From Aradus depressus (taxonomy: Eukaryota > Arthropoda > Insecta > Hemiptera > Aradidae), in assembly GCA_963662175.1 (NCBI GenBank), contig OY759214.1, positions 5,766,001 to 5,830,000 of the forward strand: DNA of 64,000 nucleotides. Direction: 5' to 3'. A program made the translations under genes and the position numbers. Below the pieces are notes generated by a model. It ran no database searches. It saw only the letters and a list, made by a program, of their open reading frames with translations, and had not been told where the DNA came from. Position 1 is the stretch's first letter; the number at the start of each line of letters is the position of its first letter. Shown one piece after another: positions 60,401-64,000 of the stretch.

Positions 60401-63400
60401 TAGAGAAAGAAGGAGAGAGGAAGACATTAAGTAAAAAAAATTAATGTTGGAGAAATTCGGGGTTCCAAAACTTAAATAATAGTCAATGTATGGGTAACTT
60501 CCGCTCATGTTCAGTCCAGTCTGTACTGTAACATAACTATGGCGCAGTATACGAGTATATAGTATATCCAGCCTGACTTCTCTAATGAACATACAATTGT
60601 GTTTATACCTCTTTCAAGTTTTGATAAAAAATGTTTATTTTACAAGAAATTACTATGTATTGGAGACCATAACAGAGAAACATAGCTTACAGAACACATC
60701 GTAAGTTAAATAAAGAAGCTAAAAATAAATAAAAATAAACAGAAATTCCATTCGAAGTACAAATATAGTAGAACCCCGATAATTTGTGGAGCTACGTACT
60801 CGGGAATTATACGCTATAGAAGAAGACAACGGAAATAATAAAGAAACAAGTTATTTAGATGTTCTAAACAACAATTTGTTTTCTCAAAAATGAAATATTA
60901 TTAACAAGATCAACATATATATCACATATTTTCATATTAAAAAATATGCAAGTTTTAGGGAATATCCAATAAGGTTCTTTGTGGACTTGGAAAGTTTGAA
61001 TGAGGTTCTGATTCGATTAAATACATTTTAGTACTGTATTATACCAGTTGGTAATACAAGCCAGGCAATACCGCTCAGGGTTACCAAGAACTCCATTAGA
61101 GTCTCAGATCCTTCAATGAGAGATGACAGGAAGGAAGAGGTAGTTATGACTCGCATAGGGCACACCAGGCAGACCTATAGACATCTGATGGGTCAGGAGC
61201 TACGAGGTGGGAATGTCTCAGATACCTCCTTGCCGAATGCAGAGCGTATAGTCACCAGAGAGAGAATTCTAGCCTTGCGGTGAATATTTCCGATATCCTA
61301 CCTCGTGACAACTCCCAAATCCTAACTATTTAATTGTATGCAACTCACAAACCTACTATATAAATTATAAAACAATATGTTCTTGTATCTTCATCATTTA
61401 GCCTTACGTAGCATTTTTATTCCGCTATATATACAGCATTCTCAATCTGCATTATAAATATGCGCGAACTAAAATTAGCCAGTTAGGATCCTCACAGACG
61501 GGTGGTTTTCCGTGGGGATCTGACATTTGGAGATATATGGTATAGCGTGAGTTGCGGAGAACGCAAGAATATAGGAAATATCTTAAAACCTTAACCCCAT
61601 ATGAGGAATTTTTTGGAGGTTGATGTGAGCTGTATTTAATAAAAGACACAGAGTTGTTGTCCACTCACAAGTTTTATTAGCATATCCAGCTTTCGGTCCT
61701 ATAAGACCATCTTCAGTGCTAACACTTTACAAAGGTAGTGGTCTCCACCAGTCTCTGAGTGGCAATCCAATAGGACCGAAAGCTGGCTATGTTAATAAAA
61801 CTTGTGAGTGGACAACAACTATGTGTCTTTTATTAACCCCATATGACTAGGTAGTTATTTTTCCACCAAACCGTTGATATAATAATGGAAAAATATTGCA
61901 TTTGTTTATGGTTTAACATAGATATTTACCTTTGACTTTTCCGGATAACATTTTCATGAGGTTGATAGATTTGTAGTTGGACTTAGAAGGGCTCTGTCGT
62001 GAGGCAGTGCTGCTCCCATTCGGTGTAGGACTGCAACATTACAAGAATACATTCGACAATGATTATAATATAATGTAGTGAAGCGATTGTTTGTGTAATT
62101 TCAGAGTTAACAATTCGCGCAATTAATAACAATTTAAGGTGGATGCAATCTTTAGGAGGTAGTCGGGAATCCACTAGAGTGGACCATTGTGAAGTGACGT
62201 CAACCGCCCACTCCGAGCTACTGTCCGACAAGGTAAAACCTCCCCCTTTCTACTTTGACTGAGAGACTCTCCTGAGTCCGGACTTCTTTCTTCTTGATAA
62301 CGGACTGATGAAGCAAGGGCAGCTTCCAGGGCGGCCTCCTGTGCAAGCCTAACAGTGGACAATTCGACTTGGTCGTCTATGAACGAGGAGCGTGTTTAAT
62401 TTTATTTTTCTACCCTATAGACGTTTTGAAAATAATGCCTCTTTTTATGGAAAACATCAGTTAGTTATTAAAACTCATGGCCGGGCTTTAACTGCGTGGT
62501 CATATCGCCTACTACCAGAGCCCTCTTTCGTCACTCTGATGATAGCCCGGACATGGATCAAGCTTTAGCGACACACTCCAGGGTCTCCAGAATGATTTAT
62601 GCCAGCCTCTACCCATAAAGGAGGAAAACAGAGTAGAACTCAATTTGAAAGTCATTTAATGATTGAATAATGTAAGTTTTAAAAATAAACACAAATCAAC
62701 TCACCTAGAAATAACTTCGATATCTGAAGAGGTGGTGGTTTCAAGTTCGTCACCTGAAGTGTGCTCGCTTGAACCTATTTTGACTAGATCAGATCTGGAA
62801 AATAGTAACAAAGATTTTTATGAAAACCGGAAAATTGTATCACTATAAAATTTCAATACATGATTCAATAGTTCAATCTCAATTTCCTTACCTAGGCCGA
62901 AGACTTTTACATATCAGATTTGTCTTGAAAAACGTCACAAATGGAAATATGTAGTATTTAATAAAAGTATTCCAAAAATGGCAGCAATATGGTGCTCAAT
63001 TCTTAAACAGAACTCCAAAGAAATACAAATGTACATTCGCCCCCAAATGTGGTTCGTCAATATAAAAATGTTTTGTTTTTGTAATTGAAAAGTAAAATAA
63101 TAAACTGTCTGCAAGCTTTTTTGATGCTCTGTTTGATATATAACTTTTTTGATGCTCTGTTTGATATATAACTTTTTTGATGCTCTGTTTGATATATAAC
63201 TTTTTTGATGCTCTGTTTGATATATAACTTTTTTGATGCTCTGTTTAATATATAACTTTTTTCGAGCTAATCTGAATATGGTCTTTAGTCACTAAATGTA
63301 TCTGGAGGGAGAGGAGCTAGTGAAAGTATATTATGAATATGCAACCCGCATTCTACCTCTACTGCTTGGAAATAATGGCCCAGATTTACTGTGCCCTCCC

Positions 63401-63834
63401 ACGAGATCCGCCGCTGCTGTTCATCTTGGTATATCTCGTTACCTCTCTGAGCTGATGGGTGAGTGGTCCCGGACAGTTGACTCCGACATAGCCTCAGCCA
63501 GCATTCTACCTCTACTGCTTGGAACTAATGTCCCAGATTTACTGTGCCCTCCCTCTCCTACAGATCCGCCGCTGCTGTTCATCTTGGTACATCTAGTTAC
63601 CTCTCTGAGCTGATGGGTGAGTGGTCCCGGACAGTTGACTCCGACATAGCCTCAGCCAGCATGCTCCCAACTACACCATCACTTTGCTCCTGTTCTTCCT
63701 CCTTGTCTTCTTCTCCCACCTGAAGGCTCGCCTCTTCCCCGCTGGAGCCCATGATTGTGCCCTCTTCACAGCTCGACTCCAGACAAAGACCCTCAGTGTC
63801 ACTCGCTGATTCGGAAACCCGACCGACGCTCAAT
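37573..63834 (-). CDS. TMF1: TMF1 orthologue (TATA element modulatory factor, golgin), 3' part of gene, 18 exons
   Basis: This gene encodes a long coiled-coil Golgi protein (TMF/ARA160) that in animals binds Rab6 and helps tether vesicles and maintain Golgi structure; it was first named as a TATA-binding regulator. About 835 codons are covered by 18 exons. Recognition rests on diagnostic blocks: TTTSSDIEVIS in the acidic Ser-rich region, GEKLSKQQL followed by AIKKLRASEKDN (TMF DNA-binding region), SSYIENLQAQLKLRDG, and the C-terminal block with LLQMYGEKLEESEELKMDL and VKDMYKAQIDELL. Exon phases agree at all junctions except 3/4. The N-terminal third and promoter lie right of the window. Introns are 0.1-4.2 kb and full of transposons. 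The short C-terminal tail KKTAALPPPS differs from vertebrates. Confidence 0.93.
37652..37998 (-). mobile_element. Full-length SINE next to the last TMF1 exon
   Basis: Same family and orientation as 41302. Exact 11-bp target duplication ACATAAATATA at 37641-37651 and 37999-38009. Its tail ends 31 bp upstream (gene sense) of the acceptor of TMF1 exon 18. Confidence 0.95.
38330..38545 (+). pseudogene. Degenerate LINE ORF2 C-terminus (CR1/L2-like)
   Basis: The plus-strand frame contains NSLWNSLPLQIRHAPTLLSF then KSLFSHYL, the typical last block of CR1/L2-type RT proteins, followed by stops. 5'-truncated, in the last TMF1 intron. Confidence 0.65.
38650..38750 (+). repeat. Tandem repeat, 33-bp unit, 3 copies
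   Basis: TTAAATATACCTAGTATGAT plus ACCGTCCATTTTA repeated three times. Confidence 0.9.
39133..39235 (-). CDS. TMF1: TMF1 exon 17
   Basis: Acceptor ATGCCCACAG, donor GTAATA. Encodes TQYDALLQMYGEKLEESEEL, KMDLQDVKDMYKAQ; nearly identical in pattern to vertebrate LQMYGEKAEEAEELRLDLED. Exits in phase 0. Confidence 0.97.
39750..39985 (+). repeat. Dispersed 'TGTATCGACACG' repeat copy
   Basis: Contains CCATGTTGAGTTTTCACTAA, TGTATCGATACTAAACTGTA, CCATAAAAACGACACTTATT, ATCGGCCAAAGGG. Same module order as at 51820. A short further copy lies at 40880-40950. Confidence 0.65.
40005..40668 (-). pseudogene. 5'-truncated Jockey-like LINE fragment
   Basis: The minus-strand frame (stop at 40272) reads MTYIGAPKSSYRKSKLKPQC, LYRAILRPLLLYGSEVYPTA, DTPWFVRNSQLHWELQLETI. 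This is the post-RT region of Jockey-clade ORF2. The 3' UTR runs to an A-rich end near 40005. Catalytic RT and endonuclease are absent. In a TMF1 intron. Confidence 0.82.
41302..41648 (-). mobile_element. Full-length SINE
   Basis: Same family as 34031, minus orientation (same sense as TMF1). Exact 11-bp target duplication TTTGTAGACAA at 41291-41301 and 41649-41659. Tail reads AGGTTAGGTT on the plus strand. Confidence 0.95.
42293..42425 (-). CDS. TMF1: TMF1 exon 16
   Basis: Acceptor TGACTGTTGCAG, donor GTGAGA. Encodes DIQQLQWEIARLESERSSLR, DEVSSLTAKLEKHSSDLESL, ALL; parallels vertebrate EITHLQLEIGNLEKTRSIMA. Enters with 2 and leaves with 2 bases. Confidence 0.97.
42726..43614 (-). mobile_element. 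Degenerate mariner transposon, 889 bp
   Basis: Ends CGAGGTCTGTTCAAAAACGC and the complement of CGAGGTCTGTTCAAAAAATA, each flanked by TA. Minus-strand remnants: MNEQRLAVKFCVKLGKSVTE, then in other frames a second HTH (RRLTVRELGEE) and HRCAFSPQNSGVF. This is the order of a mariner transposase, with frameshifts, deletions and a G30 tract (43014-43043) within the old coding region. Confidence 0.85.
44617..44734 (-). CDS. TMF1: TMF1 exon 15
   Basis: Acceptor TTTCTGTTACAG, donor GTAAGG. Encodes LGDEFLETSSNSGRTYEILR, PANNSSYIENLQAQLKLRD; the SSYIENLQAQLKLRDG block equals vertebrate SSIIENLQSQLKLREG at the start of the C-terminal conserved domain. Leaves one base. Confidence 0.97.
45119..45426 (+). 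repeat. Tandem repeat, 77-bp unit, 4 copies
   Basis: GAACATGATGGTAGAAAGTT recurs every 77 bp (45119, 45196, 45273, 45350) with practically no divergence, indicating recent amplification. Confidence 0.96.
45451..45543 (+). repeat. Decamer repeat ATGAACCTAT, 9 copies
   Basis: Nine perfect copies of the 10-bp unit follow 25 bp after the 77-bp array. Confidence 0.96.
45989..46203 (+). mobile_element. Degenerate SINE fragment
   Basis: SINE body pieces ATCTGGGAGGTGAAAAAACC, GATCCCGAGCCTGTACGATG, CTCTGGTAGTAGGCGATATG with deletions; no tRNA head. Confidence 0.75.
46617..46742 (-). CDS. TMF1: TMF1 exon 14 (Ser/Pro linker)
   Basis: Acceptor CCCTGTTCCAG, donor GTAAGT. 42 codons: EQVRSLRCQQSPQFGSSPRS, SPTLSLGRVSLTESFSSNVW, PN. 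This is the non-coiled linker, like the SSTPTMSRSSSISG part of vertebrate TMF1. Phase 0 at both ends. Confidence 0.94.
47044..47450 (-). pseudogene. Degenerate coding-like segment, unidentified, inside a TMF1 intron
   Basis: Two overlapping minus-strand frames look protein-like and adjoin. The upstream one reads MTFPARSLTVLWKPIFDEGQ and LMPVCDALHHPSISDIGPSY; the downstream one reads GGTSWIAANPPITIFDQK, then YWSLQFYFHALLEGTARQ, and stops at 47044. The switch near 47280 suggests one frameshifted gene remnant. I do not recognise the family. Confidence 0.35.
47839..47983 (-). CDS. TMF1: TMF1 exon 13
   Basis: Acceptor TTTTTTTCTAG, donor GTTAGT. Encodes EMKKFQQEKEKLLTEVEAKK, RENMSLKELLSIERAALDAE and KRKCLGLQ, matching the LENLKDEYVRTLEETRKEKT region of vertebrate TMF1. 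Exits in phase 0. Confidence 0.95.
48185..48525 (+). mobile_element. Full-length SINE
   Basis: Head GAGGGCGCCGGTAGCTCAGT, B-box GTGGGTTCGAAACCCGACC, body, tail ATCTAACCAAAC. Flanks TATACTTTTATA (48173-48184) and TATAGTTTTATA (48526-48537) are a target duplication with one mismatch. In a TMF1 intron, opposite sense to the gene. Confidence 0.92.
48540..49330 (+). repeat. AT-rich tandem array, 62-bp unit, interrupted by a LINE tail
   Basis: Units begin TACTTTTATATAATACACAT and contain GCACGCAACTGAATTTA, about 62 bp apart (48590, 48652 and so on). The array stops at about 48985, resumes at about 49225 and ends near 49330; the gap holds non-LTR sequence. Confidence 0.88.
48985..49225 (+). pseudogene. 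LINE RT C-terminal fragment inside the tandem array
   Basis: A plus-strand frame starts WFGHVMRMGTERWPRRLLDF, the conserved RWxGHVxRM block after the RT domain of many animal LINEs, followed by TPQERRQKGRPKK. It stops early. It is embedded in the 62-bp array. Confidence 0.7.
49640..49860. mobile_element. MITE fragments, GACTTTCTTATACC family
   Basis: Two partial units: CATGACTTTCTTATACCCAC (49650) and GTAGGACTTTCTTATACCCA (49786), with GAATGTCCTATGGAAG between. Rearranged copies of the family at 18338. Confidence 0.5.
50126..50318 (-). CDS. TMF1: TMF1 exon 12
   Basis: Acceptor CGTTTCTCAG, donor GTTATT. Encodes ELERRLSSLSVSERSVRQEY, ESASSVAANLKDKVATLMQQ and NAALVAQLDSLNQSMEKMKL; coiled coil. 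Enters with 2 and leaves with 2 bases. Confidence 0.95.
51145..51344 (-). CDS. TMF1: TMF1 exon 11
   Basis: Acceptor TGTACTTTCAG, donor GTACGT. Encodes AETEHHRQLSELMCRAEKAE, an Ala/Arg/Glu coiled coil, then IPLARQVQALTELQASDRAS and WEEQEARLTSTV. The latter parallels vertebrate PLLRQIENLQATLGSQTSSW. Enters and leaves with 1 base. Confidence 0.96.
51820..52063 (+). repeat. Dispersed repeat, most complete copy
   Basis: Order of modules: GAAGTTTTCAACGGAATTTC, GTCCGTATGTCTGTGTGTTT, TGTATCGACACAAAATTTAA, CCCTCTAAGGACGAAAAG, TTCAGCCAAATCTGCC. Partial copies elsewhere in the window match sub-sections of this one. Confidence 0.65.
52064..52850 (-). mobile_element. IS630-like transposon remnant
   Basis: One end is TACAGGGTGTGTCAGCAACC (52064), like other IS630/mariner-type ends here. 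On the minus strand near 52640-52750 a frame reads NGAEYARRRPHRRGPNRQTI then QAAYQRLGNTGSV, matching the N-terminal HTH of insect IS630-like transposases. The catalytic part is gone. The other end is not clear; GATTCACCGACGAC near 52830 also occurs at 40748. Confidence 0.6.
53776..53970 (-). CDS. TMF1: TMF1 exon 10
   Basis: Acceptor TATTTTTCAG, donor GTAGGT. Encodes ELKEKDEAIKTLEKKSLVER, EALEESVRRELNAEVEATQQ and QVITLQSALEDMRRQMIHLQ, coiled coil. Enters with 1, leaves with 2 bases. Confidence 0.95.
54069..54387 (-). mobile_element. Diverged SINE copy with 11-bp target duplication
   Basis: SINE in the same sense as TMF1; AATAGATAATA at 54058-54068 and 54388-54398. The tRNA head (GGTGGCTCAGATGTAGCATG) is diverged and an A-run replaces part of the body. 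Confidence 0.88.
54905..55096 (-). CDS. TMF1: TMF1 exon 9
   Basis: Acceptor ATATGATTGTAG, donor GTAGGT. Encodes EQLNSTNQELERSKKAMNAK, EEMERMHIEAVHNLTKQSQQ and LEKELTLTNSSLSTLTS, heptad-rich coiled coil. Enters with 1, leaves with 2 bases. Confidence 0.95.
55467..55722. mobile_element. MITE, GACTTTCTTATACC family
   Basis: Left CATCAGGACTTTCTTATACC and right GGTATAAAAAAGTCCTATTA with inverted inner parts (CCTCCTCTCAAATTCATTTC against GAAATTAATTTGAGAGGAGG), as in the element at 18338. Confidence 0.7.
55847..56110 (+). repeat. Tandem repeat, 66-bp unit, 4 copies
   Basis: ACAGGTTTGAGGACGACATT and GATGTATCTCGCCGAGCGAC recur at 66-bp spacing (55847, 55913, 55979, 56045). It is followed by three 20-bp units of CTCCTACCTATCATGTACAC (about 56145-56205). 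In a TMF1 intron. Confidence 0.92.
56654..56826 (-). CDS. TMF1: TMF1 exon 8 (TMF DNA-binding region)
   Basis: Acceptor ACTCTTTACAG, donor GTAATT. Encodes AKSLALEREEDMNKDQLIAE, LRSEGEKLSKQQLTLNNAIK and KLRASEKDNTKTINNL. The GEKLSKQQL...IKKLRA block is the strongest identity to vertebrate TMF1 in this gene. Leaves two bases. Confidence 0.96.
57283..57392 (-). mobile_element. SINE head fragment followed by (TA)n
   Basis: GGGCCTCGGCCGTCTATCGA and CCGCGATCTTGGGCTCAG with ACTGAGGTACCGGCACC: a diverged tRNA-like head in minus orientation, next to a short TA repeat (57390-57412). Confidence 0.75.
57508..57640 (-). CDS. TMF1: TMF1 exon 7
   Basis: Acceptor TTTGTTTTAG, donor GTAAGT. Encodes QLEKEKEYQELKNLSEEYTQ then RLNVLEKKFQQAIREKEAVK, matching the DEFTQRIAEAEKKVQLACKE region of vertebrate TMF1. 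Phase 0 exit. Confidence 0.95.
58560..58770 (-). repeat. Reverse copy of the 'TTTTCAACGGAATTTCACG' dispersed repeat
   Basis: CGTGAAATTCCGTTGAAAAC at about 58719 and flanking sequence match, inverted, the copies near 8905 and 51825. Noncoding. Confidence 0.5.
59025..59128 (-). CDS. TMF1: TMF1 exon 6
   Basis: Acceptor AAATTGTAG, donor GTAATA. Encodes RLAEMTEILEARESKLIDLS then RMNADLQEANSELK, start of the main coiled coil, colinear with vertebrate EKLEKREAQLLSLSKEKA. Leaves two bases. Confidence 0.93.
59662..59893 (+). mobile_element. 5'-truncated SINE copy
   Basis: Starts at the B-box end (TTGAAACCCGACCGAGGCCC) and runs to AGCGCTCTGGTAGTAGGTGA, lacking head and tail. In a TMF1 intron. Confidence 0.85.
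60304..60377 (-). CDS. TMF1: TMF1 exon 5
   Basis: Acceptor TTTTTTTGTAG, donor GTTGGT. 74 bp, leaves phase 0. Encodes HHREPSETSSGGSDECSEVD then KLLK, the transition from the Ser-rich region to the coiled coil. Confidence 0.88.
61035..61335 (+). pseudogene. LINE ORF2 3' remnant related to the 1-5786 element
   Basis: A plus-strand frame has KEEVVMTRIGHTRQTYRHLM, similar to EEVVLTRLRIGHTRLTHGHL in the LINE at the left edge. The Cys motif is lost and the frame stops near 61282. Diverged 5'-truncated copy in a TMF1 intron. Confidence 0.6.
61638..61834. mobile_element. Intronic hairpin element with about 65-bp arms
   Basis: TAATAAAAGACACAGAGTTG at the left pairs with its near complement ending at 61834. 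Arms carry CCAGCTTTCGGTCCTAT/ATAGGACCGAAAGCTGG, with a loop of about 65 bp. Noncoding foldback/MITE. Confidence 0.8.
61930..62030 (-). CDS. TMF1: TMF1 exon 4
   Basis: Acceptor AATGTTGCAG, donor GTAAAT. Encodes PTPNGSSTASRQSPSKSNYK then SINLMKMLSGKVK. Needs two bases from exon 3 and leaves one base. Confidence 0.85.
62205..62348 (-). CDS. TMF1: TMF1 exon 3 (3' boundary uncertain)
   Basis: The acceptor CCACTGTTAG before 62348 gives the required one-base entry and reads LAQEAALEAALASSVRYQEE then RSPDSGESLSQSRKG. The obvious donor at 62240 (GAG|GTTTTA) would leave phase 0, which does not fit exon 4. The donor at 62205 (GCG|GTTGAC) fits but adds an unconserved stretch. Another short exon may be missed here. 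Confidence 0.6.
62471..62542 (-). mobile_element. Short SINE fragment
   Basis: ACTCATGGCCGGGCTTTAAC and CATATCGCCTACTACCAGAG match the 3' body of the SINE family; both ends are missing. Confidence 0.75.
62705..62794 (-). CDS. TMF1: TMF1 exon 2
   Basis: Acceptor TACTATTTTCCAG, donor GTGAGT. 90 bp, enters with 1 base and leaves with 2. It encodes SDLVKIGSSEHTSGDELE then TTTSSDIEVIS, matching the TTSDIEV block of vertebrate TMF1. Confidence 0.92.
63113..63260 (+). repeat. Tandem repeat, 31-bp unit, 5 copies
   Basis: TTTTTTGATGCTCTGTTTGA plus ATATATAAC repeats with 31-bp spacing inside a TMF1 intron. Confidence 0.93.
63343..63660. repeat. Tandem duplication covering a TMF1 exon end, about 159-bp unit
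   Basis: 63343-63502 and 63503-63660 are nearly identical (ATTCTACCTCTACTGCTTGG to GACATAGCCTCAGCCAGC). Each carries the last 60 or so coding bases of TMF1 exon 1 plus its donor site. Confidence 0.93.
63443..63505 (-). CDS. Duplicated, frame-preserving copy of the TMF1 exon-1 end (possible cassette exon)
   Basis: Copy of the exon end within the first intron. An AG (GAGGTAG) precedes it and the donor GTAACG follows. If used, it adds exactly 63 bp in the right phase, repeating MLAEAMSESTVRDHSPISSE. The acceptor has a weak pyrimidine tract, so it may be silent. Confidence 0.35.
63601..63834 (-). CDS. TMF1: TMF1 exon 1 of those in window (acidic N-terminal region)
   Basis: Acceptor TTACTGTTTAG before 63834, donor GTAACT after 63601. 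It encodes a Ser/Glu-rich unstructured stretch (SESASDTEGLCLES, EEDKEEEQEQSDG) ending AEAMSESTVRDHSPISSE with two bases left over. Part of this exon end is tandemly duplicated in the following intron (63443-63505). Confidence 0.85.
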
Positions 63835-64000
63835 CTAAACAGTAAAAATATAAATAATAATTTGGGCCTTCCCATTATTTCATGTGGTTGGTTGGGGAAG
63901 TTTGTACTAAACAATGTGAAAACACTGATCACTAAACTATAATGGGTCCGCTGAGAGGTAACCTAAAGTTGCACAAGGGTTGAAGCCAACTTTACTGCTA

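Overview
This window looks like a repeat-rich, intron-rich animal nuclear genome, most likely an insect. It is AT-rich between genes. It holds one large multi-exon animal gene, several classes of arthropod-type transposon (RNase H-bearing LINEs, IS630/mariner, Tigger/pogo, hAT), and a tRNA-derived SINE family whose 3' tails are (AACCT)n, the same pentamer as the insect telomere repeat TTAGG. I cannot name the species. There is no operon, CRISPR array or bacterial feature.

Layout. 1-5786: a nearly complete LINE (gag-like ORF1, endonuclease/RT/RNase H ORF2, GC-rich 3' UTR, 66-base poly(A)), disabled by one indel in the RT domain. 5.8-37.5 kb: a graveyard of mobile DNA containing a Tigger/pogo remnant, IS630-like foldback elements, two non-autonomous hAT elements with 8-bp target duplications, a probable solo LTR, 5'-truncated LINE tails, long hairpins, and at least ten minisatellite arrays (21, 45, 56, 76-77, 84, 112 bp and other periods). 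It also holds one orphan coding exon (9835-9967), a stop-riddled gene resembling insect DNA/RNA non-specific nucleases (29558-30631), and an unidentified minus-strand ORF (36506-36703).

37.5 kb to the right edge: the minus strand carries the 3' two thirds of the insect orthologue of TMF1 (TATA element modulatory factor/ARA160, a Golgi coiled-coil golgin). I could place 18 coding exons from 63834 down to a stop codon at 37573, about 835 codons. Splice sites and phases fit at every junction except exon 3/4. The promoter and N-terminus lie beyond the right edge. Introns hold SINEs, a mariner, an IS630 fragment, MITEs, LINE tails and tandem arrays.

The most notable points are: a tandem duplication that creates a second, in-frame copy of the end of a TMF exon; a SINE inserted about 30 bp from the acceptor of the last TMF exon; minisatellites that appear to have grown from transposon ends; nested hairpin elements; and eight poly(G/C) tracts of 21-30 or more bases. 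I see no novel multi-gene system. The biology here is transposon and satellite dynamics around one housekeeping gene.
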